Assembly: GCA_029259595.1 (NCBI GenBank)
Contig: JAJDEW010000135.1
Span: 1-33,035 of the forward strand
Reading direction: 5' to 3'
Length of the DNA: 33,035 nt
Source: Planctomycetota bacterium
GTDB taxonomy: Bacteria > Planctomycetota > UBA1135 > GCA-002686595
A model generated the notes under the pieces. That model was not told where the DNA came from and made no database searches. It saw only the letters and a program-made list of their open reading frames with translations. Below are positions 7,846 through 15,956 of this stretch, one piece after another. The translations under genes and the position numbers were made by a program. Numbering within the stretch: position 1 is the first letter of the stretch; each line of letters opens with the position of its first letter.

Positions 7846-9237
7846 ATGCTCACGATCCCTTGGCTCGCGCTTTGCCTTCTGTCCTTCGCTTCCGGGCGCA
7901 CGCTCCAGGACGGGGCGCCCACGGCTCAGGAGCTCGTCGATCAGGGGTGGCGTTTGTTGCCCGTCTACGATGGGGTTCCGCGCTCGTTTCTTCGAGCGCA
8001 GGAGCGGCGGCGGGTCGGGGCGGGGGTGCACGTGTTCGAGGCCGCGCTCGCGCTCGAGCCGGAGCATCTGCGGGCGTTGTGGAGTGCGGGGCATGCGCAC
8101 ACGCTGCTGGCCGAAGACAGGCGCAACCGTGGCGAGGCCGAAGCGGCGCGGTGGCACGACGACCAGGCCCTGCGGTTCTTGACGCGCTCGCTCGAGCTCG
8201 ACGCGAGCGATCCGTGGAGCGCCTACGCACGGGGGGTCGTGCACGCCAACCTCGGGGATCCGGCGGGGGCGCTCGACGACCTCGACCTTGCGGTCGAGAA
8301 CGCGGAGCGGCGCATCGCTGCGGCCGGGGACGAGGGCTCGGATGCCTGGTTGCGATTCAAAGCGCTCGAGTGGCGGCCGGAGATCCTGATGCGGGCCGGG
8401 CGCTTCGGGGAGGCCCGGGAGACCTTGCGCACGTTCCACGACGAGTTCTCGAGCAACGAGTGGCCGCTCTACATCGCGCTGGCCGAGTGCAACGGTCGCG
8501 CGCGCGAGCTCGCGGCCATGCGGGCGAACTATCACGAGATCCTCTCCCGTGCGGAGTTCAGGTCCGATCCGCAGGCCTACGCCCTGGCGGGCTACGTCGA
8601 GGGCTTGCTCGGCGATCGAGTCGCGGCGACGCGGCTCTTGCAGAAGTCGCTCGAGCACGAGCTCGAACCGGGCCTGTACTCACGCCTCTGGCTGTGGATC
8701 CTCGCGACCGACGAAGCGCGACCGGAGGCCGAGGCCGATCTGCGCGCGTTCCTCGAGAACCCTCCGGCCTCGGTCGGTGAGTGGGACGCGGCCCTCGGGC
8801 GTTTCGTGCTCGGTGAAGGCACGCCGGAGGCCTTTCTCGCGCGCGCGCGCACGGAGGAACAACGGCGCAAGGCGGAGGGCGAGGCGCTCGACGAGCTCCT
8901 GTGCGAGGCCAGCTACTACGCGGGGCAGCGGCTCGAAGCCGCCGGCGAACCGGAGGCGGCTCTCGCGACGTACGGCGCCGCGCTCGAGCCCCTGCCGCGT
9001 GCGTGGAAGTGGGAAGCGGCCTTTGCGCGCGCGCGCTATGCCGCGCTCGCCGAACGCCTGGGCCGCGCGGCGCGGGCCTTTCCGACCGACGGCGTGACCG
9101 GCTGGCACGTTCCCGGCGCGGAACACCCCCAGAAGGAGCTCGCGCGTTCCCCGCGGGCAGGCGATCTGGCCTTCGTGCGTGGCGTGAACGCACGCGGCCA
9201 GGCGACCTTCGAAGCGCGCGTCGTCCTGGCCGAGTGA
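7846..9237 (+). CDS. Secreted TPR-like repeat protein, function unknown
   Basis: A 463-residue protein. The N terminus MLTIPWLALCLLSFASG is a signal peptide, so the product is exported. The mature part is alpha-helical with TPR-like repeats, for example LEPEHLRALWSAGHAHTLLA and LDASDPWSAYARGVVHANLG followed by DPAGALDDLDLAVENA; further helix pairs run to the C terminus (EPEAALATYGAALEPLPRAW). TPR proteins act as protein-interaction scaffolds, but no partner can be inferred here. The frame is open far upstream through the 13-bp repeats, which is an artefact of the repeat lacking stops. ATG 7846 is chosen over the in-frame ATG at 7837 because 7837 lies inside the TAGAAT element and 7846 gives a compact signal peptide. 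It stands alone: the next gene is convergent, with its stop only 7 nt away. Confidence 0.88.
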   Translation: MLTIPWLALCLLSFASGRTLQDGAPTAQELVDQGWRLLPVYDGVPRSFLRAQERRRVGAGVHVFEAALALEPEHLRALWSAGHAHTLLAEDRRNRGEAEAARWHDDQALRFLTRSLELDASDPWSAYARGVVHANLGDPAGALDDLDLAVENAERRIAAAGDEGSDAWLRFKALEWRPEILMRAGRFGEARETLRTFHDEFSSNEWPLYIALAECNGRARELAAMRANYHEILSRAEFRSDPQAYALAGYVEGLLGDRVAATRLLQKSLEHELEPGLYSRLWLWILATDEARPEAEADLRAFLENPPASVGEWDAALGRFVLGEGTPEAFLARARTEEQRRKAEGEALDELLCEASYYAGQRLEAAGEPEAALATYGAALEPLPRAWKWEAAFARARYAALAERLGRAARAFPTDGVTGWHVPGAEHPQKELARSPRAGDLAFVRGVNARGQATFEARVVLAE

Positions 9238-9244
9238 GCCGTGC

Positions 9245-10678
9245 TCAGCGCGCGCGCGGAACGTCGCGCAAGATCAGGAGCTTGGGCTCGGTCATCTCCT
9301 CCATCGCGAAGCGCACTCCCTCGCGGCCGAACCCGGAGTCGCGGACACCGCCGTATGGGAAGTTGTCGACGCGGAACGTCGGGACGTCGTTGATCAAGAC
9401 GCCGCCGTAGTCGAGTTCGCGGAAGGCGTACATCGCGCGACCCAGGTCGTGGGTGAAGATGCCGGCCTGCAAGCCGAAGCGACTCGCGTTGCAGGTCGCG
9501 ATGGCCTCTTCGAAGTCGGCGAACGGCGACACGACGGTGACGGGACCGAACACCTCGTCTCGGCACACCTTCATCTCGGGCGTCACGTCGGTCAGGATGG
9601 CGGGCTGCACGACCGAGCGGTCGGCTTCGCCTCCGCAGTGGAGCTTGGCACCACCCGCGCGCGCCTCGGCGATCCAGGCCAGGACGCGCTCGACGTGTTT
9701 GGGCTCGATCAGCGGACCGACGACCGTGTCCTCCTTCATCGGGTCGCCGACCTTCAGGGCGCGCGTCGCCGCGACGAAGCGCTCGAGGAAAGTCGCGTAG
9801 CTCGATTCGTGAACGAGGATCCGCTGGACCTTGATGCAGACCTGGCCCGCGTTGGCCCACGAACCGGCCACGATCGACGGCAGGATGCCATCGAGATCGA
9901 CGCCCTCGTCGATGACGCAGGGCGCGTTGCCGCCCAGCTCGAGCAAGACCTGCTTCTTGCCGGCCAGGCTCTTCAGCTTCCAGCCGACCTGATCGCTACC
10001 GGTGAACGAAAGCACGTTCAAGCGCGGGTCTTCGACCAGGCGCTGTGCATCGTTCGGAGCGCAGTGCACGACGTTCAGAGCGCCCGGCGGGAGCCCCGCT
10101 TCCGCCATGATCTCGGCCAGGACGTAGCCGGTCAGCGGGCACTGCGGCGGCGGCTTGAGGACGACGGAGGTTCCGACCGCCAGGGCCGGAGCCAGCTTGT
10201 GTGCGATGAGATTGAGCGGGAAGTTGAAGGGCGAGATCGCGGCGACCGGACCACGCGGCACCCGCGTGAAGAGGCAGGTCCGGCCCTCCGCGCGCTCCTC
10301 CAGGTCGATCGGCAGAACCTCGCCCCCGAAGCTGCGCGCCTCGCTGGCAGCCAGCGCGAAGGTCACGCGCGCACGCGCGACCTCTCCGCGTGAATACTGG
10401 AGCGGCTTGCCACTCTCGCGCGTCATCAAGACGGCGAGCTCTTCGGCGCGCTCTCCCAAGCGCGCAACCACGCCTTCGAGAATCGCGACGCGCCGGTGCG
10501 TCGGCATGCGGCGCATCGAATCGAACGCGACCGACGCCGCTTCGATCGCATCGTCCACGTCGGAAGGTCCGGCGACATGAACTTCCGCGACGGCTTCACC
10601 GTCGTACGGGTTGGTCACCGTTTCGATTTCGGCCGAAGCGCGCAACTCGGCTCCGATACGCAACTTGATTCGTTTCAT
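9245..10678 (-). CDS. NAD(P)-dependent aldehyde dehydrogenase
   Basis: A 477-residue aldehyde dehydrogenase. It shows the family core: FNFP with catalytic Asn152, VVLKP with cofactor-binding Lys175, FTGS, LELGG with general-base Glu247, and GQVC with nucleophile Cys281. The C-terminal FGPVTVVSPF and GGVRDSGFGREG are also typical. It would oxidise an aldehyde to the carboxylate in the cytoplasm. It is divergent from the aminotransferase operon at 10940, which suggests that it oxidises the semialdehyde formed by that transaminase (4-aminobutanal, succinate or malonate semialdehyde are candidates). The start at 10678 is supported by AGGA about 6 nt upstream on the minus strand; an upstream in-frame ATG at 10738 would add a 20-residue tail unlike the family. 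The exact substrate cannot be assigned. Confidence 0.93.
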   Translation of the reverse strand: MKRIKLRIGAELRASAEIETVTNPYDGEAVAEVHVAGPSDVDDAIEAASVAFDSMRRMPTHRRVAILEGVVARLGERAEELAVLMTRESGKPLQYSRGEVARARVTFALAASEARSFGGEVLPIDLEERAEGRTCLFTRVPRGPVAAISPFNFPLNLIAHKLAPALAVGTSVVLKPPPQCPLTGYVLAEIMAEAGLPPGALNVVHCAPNDAQRLVEDPRLNVLSFTGSDQVGWKLKSLAGKKQVLLELGGNAPCVIDEGVDLDGILPSIVAGSWANAGQVCIKVQRILVHESSYATFLERFVAATRALKVGDPMKEDTVVGPLIEPKHVERVLAWIAEARAGGAKLHCGGEADRSVVQPAILTDVTPEMKVCRDEVFGPVTVVSPFADFEEAIATCNASRFGLQAGIFTHDLGRAMYAFRELDYGGVLINDVPTFRVDNFPYGGVRDSGFGREGVRFAMEEMTEPKLLILRDVPRAR

Positions 10679-10706
10679 GGCTTTCCTGCTCGTTGGGATA
10701 CGCGCT

Positions 10707-10726
10707 TCCCCTTGAAGATAAGGGGA
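10707..10726. promoter_or_regulatory. Inverted repeat, candidate operator in the divergent region
   Basis: TCCCCTT-gaagat-AAGGGGA is a perfect 7-bp inverted repeat with a 6-nt centre, 29 nt upstream of the dehydrogenase start. Its symmetry and position fit a regulator-binding site for the divergent locus. A hairpin in the dehydrogenase leader is the alternative. No regulator gene lies in this locus. Confidence 0.35.
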
Positions 10727-10899
10727 GGCTGGAAGCACGCCGCTACGAATTCCTGGTAGTCCCTACCTCTTGTTCGTATGCTTGCTGCGTTGCGGCGTAA
10801 GTGCCTGCGCGGGTCACGGGTCTCCTTTTGGGCTCGGCTACACGAACCCGGCTCTCCATCGCGACGATTCCGAGGCAGTCGTCACGCACGCACGGTCGA

Positions 10900-10917
10900 C
10901 CCGTGCGGCCGCACGGG
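10900..10917. promoter_or_regulatory. 18-bp perfect palindrome upstream of the aminotransferase operon
   Basis: CCCGTGCGGCCGCACGGG is perfectly self-complementary and ends 22 nt before the aminotransferase ATG. An overlapping CACGG-tcgac-CCGTG lies just to its left. It may be a repressor operator or form an RNA hairpin over the translation start region. No clear promoter hexamers were recognised between 10679 and 10939. Confidence 0.35.
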
Positions 10918-10939
10918 AGACCAAGGCGCCTCATTGGCA

Positions 10940-12271
10940 ATGAATCAACCCATGCAGGACAGCCAAAGTCTCATCGCACGGCGACGTGCTGTCGTTTCCC
11001 CCGGCGTCGGGCAATTTGCCGGCGACACGACGGCTGCTTCGGGAAGGGGCGCGCACTTGATCGACGTCGACGGTCGCAAGCTGCTCGATTTTGCGGGGGG
11101 GATCGGCGTCCTCAACGTGGGGCATTGCGACGAACGCGTGGTCGCGGCGATCCGGGCGCAAGCGGACCGCTTGCTTCACGCCTGCATTCACGTCGCAACC
11201 TATGAGTCCTACGTCGGGCTCTGCGAGAAGCTGGTTCAGCTCTTGCCGCATGGCAAGGCGACGAAGGCCGCGCTCTTCAACACGGGCGCCGAAGCCGTCG
11301 AGAACGCCGTCAAGATCGCGCGCCAAGCGACCGGGCGCTCGGGGATCCTGTGCTACACCGACGCCTTTCACGGACGCACGATGATGAGCATGACGCTCAC
11401 GTCCAAGACCAGCTACAAGCTCGGGTGCGGACCCTTCGCCCCGGAGGTCTATCGCGTGCCGTATCCGAACGCCTTCCGGGAGAGTCGCGGGCTCCCCCTG
11501 GAAGCCTTCGTCGAACGCGAGCTCGCCCGGCTCGAAGAAGCCTTCGTCGATCGGGTGCCGGCCGAACACCTCGCGGCCGTGATCATCGAGCCCGTGCTGG
11601 GAGAAGGCGGCTTCGTGCCGGCTCCCGCCGCCTACCTGCGCGGACTGCGCGAGCTCTGCACGCGTCACGGCATCCTGCTGATTTGCGACGAGGTGCAGAC
11701 CGGTTTCTGCCGGACCGGCGCCTGGTCCGCCTACGAGCAGGCCGGCATCGTTCCGGACCTCTCGACCTGGGCCAAGTCGATGGGTGGAGGTCTGCCGATC
11801 TCGGCCGTGCTCGGCAAGGCCGAGATCATGGACAAGGCCCGACCCGGCACGATCGGGGGAACCTACGGCGGGAATCCCGTCGCCTGCGCCGCCGCGCTGG
11901 CTGCGATCGAGACCATGGAGCAGCTGGACCTCAACGGGCGGTCGCGCCACATCGGCGAGGTCGTGCGTGCGCGCTTCGAAAACCTGCGCCAACGTTCCGG
12001 GCTCGTCGCCGACGTCCGCGGTCTCGGCGCCATGGTCGCGCTCGAGCTCTGCCACGACGCGGACCCCGCGCGCCCGGCGCGCGACGCCGTCGAGGCCGTG
12101 ATCTCGTCCTGCCGTGCGGACGGCGTGCTCGTCCTGCCCGCCAGCTCACGTGGCAACGTGCTACGCATCCTCTGCCCACTCGTCATCGACGACGCCGACC
12201 TCGAGCACGGGCTCGCCGTCATCGAGCGCGCCGTTCTCGCAGCCTCTGACAAAAAGATCGCACACGCATGA
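10940..12271 (+). CDS. Class-III PLP omega-aminotransferase (GABA transaminase-like)
   Basis: A 443-residue class-III aminotransferase. Visible family features are NTGAEAVENAVKIAR, FHGRT, the GabT-like EPVLGEGGF, Asp250 in LLICDEVQTG (pairs with the PLP ring nitrogen) and Lys279 in STWAKSMGGG (Schiff-base lysine). It would transfer an omega-amino group from GABA, beta-alanine, putrescine or a similar substrate to a 2-oxo acid, giving a semialdehyde that the divergent aldehyde dehydrogenase could oxidise. It is the first of five plus-strand genes; its stop overlaps the next start as ATGA. An in-frame ATG at 10952 is a possible alternative start. No Shine-Dalgarno sequence is visible, and the upstream open frame to 10778 lacks family similarity. 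The class is certain; the substrate is not. Confidence 0.92.
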   Translation: MNQPMQDSQSLIARRRAVVSPGVGQFAGDTTAASGRGAHLIDVDGRKLLDFAGGIGVLNVGHCDERVVAAIRAQADRLLHACIHVATYESYVGLCEKLVQLLPHGKATKAALFNTGAEAVENAVKIARQATGRSGILCYTDAFHGRTMMSMTLTSKTSYKLGCGPFAPEVYRVPYPNAFRESRGLPLEAFVERELARLEEAFVDRVPAEHLAAVIIEPVLGEGGFVPAPAAYLRGLRELCTRHGILLICDEVQTGFCRTGAWSAYEQAGIVPDLSTWAKSMGGGLPISAVLGKAEIMDKARPGTIGGTYGGNPVACAAALAAIETMEQLDLNGRSRHIGEVVRARFENLRQRSGLVADVRGLGAMVALELCHDADPARPARDAVEAVISSCRADGVLVLPASSRGNVLRILCPLVIDDADLEHGLAVIERAVLAASDKKIAHA

Positions 12272-13161
12272 AGCCCTTTGCCATTGCAGGCATGCAGCTC
12301 GACCTCTCCGCCGTCCGTGAGAACGTCAGCCACATGGCCGCCCGCCTCGATGTCCTGATGAACGTCTACCCCTGGGTGCAAATGGTCGTGTTCAGCGAGC
12401 TCGCTGCGTACGGACCCTTGACCCATAACGCGCGCGAGTTCCCCAACGAGACCGAACAGGTCTTCCAGGAATGGGCCAAGCGCTACGGGATCTGGCTGCT
12501 GCCGGGCACGATGTTCGAGAAGGTCGGAGAGACCATCTACAACACGGCGACGGTCATCGCTCCGACCGGGGCGATCGTCGGACGCTACCGCAAGATGTTT
12601 CCCTTCCGGCCCTACGAGGAAGGGGTCGAGAGCGGCACGGAGTTCCTGGTGTTCGACGTCCCCGAGGTCGGGAGGTTCGGCGTCTCGATCTGCTATGACC
12701 TGTGGTTTCCGGAGACGGCCCGCACGCTCGCCGCGCTGGGTGCCGAGGTCATCTTGCACCCGACCTTGACCGGAACGATCGATCGGGACGTCGAGCTGTC
12801 GATCGTGCGCGCGACTTCCGCGCAGAACCAGTGCTACGTCTTCGGGATCAACGGCTTCGGGGACTGCGGCAACGGGCGCTCGATCATCACCGGCCCTGCG
12901 GGCGAGATCCTGTACCAAGGCCAGAGCGCGCCGGAGATGGTTCCCTTCGAGATCGACTTCGACCGCGTTCGTCGCAGCCGCGAGGTCGGCCTGCGCGGCC
13001 TGGGTCAGCAGCTCAAGAGCTTCCGTGATCGTTCGGTCGAGTTCACGGTCTACGGGACGCAGGCGCGGGCCTGGCCGTACCTGAACAGCCTCGGGCCGCT
13101 CGAGAAGCCCGATCGCGGCTCGCAGGTCGGCATTCTTCAGCCGAAGGGGAGCACGGCGTGA
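12268..13161 (+). CDS. Carbon-nitrogen hydrolase (nitrilase superfamily amidase)
   Basis: A 297-residue nitrilase-superfamily protein with the complete Glu-Lys-Cys triad: Glu44 in VVFSELAAYG, Lys109 in GRYRKMFPF and Cys142 in VSICYDLWFPE. The superfamily hydrolyses C-N bonds in amides, N-carbamoyl amines or nitriles in the cytoplasm. Within this operon, plausible substrates are an omega-amino-acid amide, a carbamoylated amine (as for N-carbamoylputrescine amidase) or an aminoacyl-amine. The sequence alone does not decide between these. The start overlaps the aminotransferase stop by ATGA and the stop overlaps the decarboxylase start in the same way, indicating translational coupling. Length is normal for the family. 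Confidence 0.92.
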   Translation: MKPFAIAGMQLDLSAVRENVSHMAARLDVLMNVYPWVQMVVFSELAAYGPLTHNAREFPNETEQVFQEWAKRYGIWLLPGTMFEKVGETIYNTATVIAPTGAIVGRYRKMFPFRPYEEGVESGTEFLVFDVPEVGRFGVSICYDLWFPETARTLAALGAEVILHPTLTGTIDRDVELSIVRATSAQNQCYVFGINGFGDCGNGRSIITGPAGEILYQGQSAPEMVPFEIDFDRVRRSREVGLRGLGQQLKSFRDRSVEFTVYGTQARAWPYLNSLGPLEKPDRGSQVGILQPKGSTA

Positions 13162-15956
13162 TCTCCGAAGAACAGACTTCGACTGGAGCGTCCACGAGCG
13201 ACCACCGTTTCCGCGATCACTACACGGCGGCGCAGTTTCGTTCCGAGACCTGGAACGACCTCAAGCAAGCCGCGGGACGGCTCCAGAACCTCGCCGACGC
13301 CGGCAAGGAGACCGAACCCAAGCGGAAGTCCGTCGAACAGACGCTCAACTTGCTCCTGCGCATCGAGCACTACTGGGCTTATCCGGGCAAGCCGATCTGC
13401 AAGGAGCTCTTGCGCTACCTCGACCGTGGCTGGTACCGCATGCTCTCGCGCCGCATCGCCGAGGTGGTGCGGCTCTTGGTCAGCGACGCCTACCGCAAGC
13501 GCGATCTGGCGGGATTGTCCGAAGCGGAGATCGCCGATGAGACGGCTCAAGGGCAAGAACCTCCGCCCGAGCGCATTCGGCGTGACGAGCGTCCGTACTT
13601 CGAGGTCTTGATCGTCGACGACCTCAACACTGCCGAGGAACGGGACCTGAGGCGCAGCCTGCTGGAAACGCGCGGCGAAGACGACGAGTTCGTCTACGAC
13701 GTCGTCGTCGTGCCGAGCTTCGAGGACGCCGTCATCGCGGTCCTCTTCAACCACAACGTCCAGAGCTGCGTCCTGCGCTACCAGTTCCCGATCAAGACCC
13801 GCACACCGATCCCCGAGCTGCAACACTACCTCCGGATGATCGGGAAGGACTGCTGGGTGCGCGCCGAGGAAACCCCCAGCGCCGCCCTCGGCGAGGCGCT
13901 GAAGCACCTGCGCCCCGAGCTCGACCTCTTCAAGGTCACCGACGAGACCTTCGGGAGCGTCGCCGCCAGCAGCACGCGCGACTTTCGGCGCGTCTTCTTC
14001 CGGCAGGAGGACTACCTCGAGCTGCACCTGTCCATCCTGAAGGGCATTCACGAGCGTTACGACACGCCCTTCTTCACGGCGCTGCGCGAGTACAGCCACA
14101 AGCCCACCGGCGTCTTCCACGCTCTTCCGATCTCGCGCGGCAAGTCGATCACGAAGTCCCACTGGATCGGCGACATGGGCCGCTTCTACGGACGCAACAT
14201 CTTCCTGGCCGAGACGTCGTCGACCACCGGCGGTCTCGATTCGCTGCTGCAGCCGACCGGGCCGATCAAGCGCTGTCAGGAGAAGGTCGCGCGCGCCTTC
14301 GGAAGCAGGCACAGCTTCCTGGTCACGAACGGAACCTCGACAGCCAACAAGATCGTGATGCAGGCCTTGGTGCGCCCGAACGACCTGGTGCTCCTGTCGC
14401 ACGACTGCCACAAGTCCCACCCCTATGCGCTCGTTCTCGCGGGCGCTCAACCTGTCTATCTCGACGCCTACCCCCTGAACGAATACTCCATGTTCGGTGG
14501 CGTGCCCCTGGCGGAGATCAAGCGCCAGCTGTTCCGCTTGAAGCGTGCGGGGAAGCTGGATCGCGCTCGCATGCTCCTCTTGACAAACTGCACCTTCGAC
14601 GGCGTCGTCTACGACCCGGTGCAGGTGATGCGTGAGGTGCTCGCGATCAAGCCGGACATGGTCTTTCTGTGGGACGAGGCCTGGTTCGCCTTCGCGCGCG
14701 CGACGCCGACCTACCGTCAGCGCACGGCCATGGAAGCGGCGAAGGTCCTGAAGCACGAGCTCGCCTCACCGGAGTATCGGACCCGCTACGACGCCTGGAA
14801 GACCGCCTTCGACGACCTGGACACCGAGGACGAGGCGACGTGGCTCGACCGCGAGCTGCTGCCCGATCCGGGCGCACGCCTGCGCGTCTACGCCACGCAG
14901 TCGACGCACAAGACGCTCACATCCCTTCGCCAGGGATCGATGATTCACGTCCACGACCAGGACTTCGAGCAGAAGGCGCGCGAGGCTTTTCACGAGGCCT
15001 ACATGACGCACACGTCGACCTCACCGAACTACCAGATCCTGGCCTCGCTCGACATCGGGCGCCGTCAGCTCGAGCTCGAAGGCTACGAGTTCGTACGCCA
15101 CATGGTCGGCCTGGCGATGATGCTTCGGAAGCAGATCACGGACCATCCGTTGCTCTCGAGGTACTTCAAGGTTCTACGCGCCAAGGAGATGATCCCGGCC
15201 GAGTTCCGGCACTCGGGGCTGGAGCGCTTCTATGACCCCGAAGACGGCTTCACCCACATCGAGGAGCATTGGCGCGAGGACGAGTTCGCGCTCGATCCGA
15301 CGCGCATCACGCTGCATGTCGGGGCCACGGGAATGGACGGCGACACCTTCCGGCGCATGCTGATGGACCGCTTCGACATCCAAGTCAACAAGACGTCGCG
15401 GAACACGGTCCTGTTCATGCTCAACATCGGGACGACGCGGGGTTCTGCGACCTACCTCTTGGACGTCCTGCTTCAGGTCGCCGAGGATCTCGACCAGCTC
15501 GAAGAGGACCAGAGCGACCTCGATCGCTCCATTTCACACGGTCGCGTACGGTCGCTGGTCGAGTCGCTCCCCCCGCTGCCCGTCTTCAGCCGCTTCCATT
15601 CGGCCTTCGTCACCGATCCGCGCGGCGACACCCCGGAGGGCGACCTGCGTACGGCCTTCTACCTCGCCTACGACGTCGACGCCTGCGAACACTTGTCGAT
15701 GAAGCTCTGCGATCAGGCGCTGCGCGCGGGTCGCGAACTCGTCAGCGCATCGTTCGTCACGCCTTACCCGCCCGGGTTCCCCGTCCTGGTCCCCGGCCAG
15801 ATCATCACCGAGGACATCCTCGCCTACCTGCAAGCCGTGGACGTGAAAGAGATCCACGGCTACGAGCCCGTGCATGGCTTCCGGCTCTTCCGCCCAGAGG
15901 TCCTGATCACCGGCTCCGTTGCCCCCGAGTCCCTGGAGGACCAACCCGCACGATGA
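13158..15956 (+). CDS. Large atypical Orn/Lys/Arg-type PLP decarboxylase
   Basis: A 932-residue fold-type-I decarboxylase. Residues about 148-260 resemble the receiver-like wing domain (FEVLIVDDLNTAEERDLRRS). The PLP domain has SFLVTNGTSTANKIV, LLSHDCHKSH, FLWDEAWFAF and the Schiff-base motif TQSTHKTL with Lys585, followed by SMIHVHD; the C-terminal domain begins near 740. Classical bacterial lysine, ornithine and arginine decarboxylases are about 710-760 residues. This one has an extra helical N-terminal region of about 145 residues and an insertion of roughly 50 residues between FLWDEAWFAF and TQSTHK (including KHELASPEYRTRYDAWKTAF). It probably decarboxylates an amino acid to an amine, though other PLP lyase chemistry is possible. 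It overlaps both neighbours by ATGA. Substrate choice among lysine, ornithine, arginine or another amino acid cannot be read safely. Confidence 0.88.
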   Translation: MISEEQTSTGASTSDHRFRDHYTAAQFRSETWNDLKQAAGRLQNLADAGKETEPKRKSVEQTLNLLLRIEHYWAYPGKPICKELLRYLDRGWYRMLSRRIAEVVRLLVSDAYRKRDLAGLSEAEIADETAQGQEPPPERIRRDERPYFEVLIVDDLNTAEERDLRRSLLETRGEDDEFVYDVVVVPSFEDAVIAVLFNHNVQSCVLRYQFPIKTRTPIPELQHYLRMIGKDCWVRAEETPSAALGEALKHLRPELDLFKVTDETFGSVAASSTRDFRRVFFRQEDYLELHLSILKGIHERYDTPFFTALREYSHKPTGVFHALPISRGKSITKSHWIGDMGRFYGRNIFLAETSSTTGGLDSLLQPTGPIKRCQEKVARAFGSRHSFLVTNGTSTANKIVMQALVRPNDLVLLSHDCHKSHPYALVLAGAQPVYLDAYPLNEYSMFGGVPLAEIKRQLFRLKRAGKLDRARMLLLTNCTFDGVVYDPVQVMREVLAIKPDMVFLWDEAWFAFARATPTYRQRTAMEAAKVLKHELASPEYRTRYDAWKTAFDDLDTEDEATWLDRELLPDPGARLRVYATQSTHKTLTSLRQGSMIHVHDQDFEQKAREAFHEAYMTHTSTSPNYQILASLDIGRRQLELEGYEFVRHMVGLAMMLRKQITDHPLLSRYFKVLRAKEMIPAEFRHSGLERFYDPEDGFTHIEEHWREDEFALDPTRITLHVGATGMDGDTFRRMLMDRFDIQVNKTSRNTVLFMLNIGTTRGSATYLLDVLLQVAEDLDQLEEDQSDLDRSISHGRVRSLVESLPPLPVFSRFHSAFVTDPRGDTPEGDLRTAFYLAYDVDACEHLSMKLCDQALRAGRELVSASFVTPYPPGFPVLVPGQIITEDILAYLQAVDVKEIHGYEPVHGFRLFRPEVLITGSVAPESLEDQPAR

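Noticed and set aside
15269..15952. Upstream extension of the ATP-grasp gene
   Set aside because: It overlaps the conserved C-terminal part of the decarboxylase in another frame and has no similarity to a domain; the ATGA overlap at 15953 gives a normal start.
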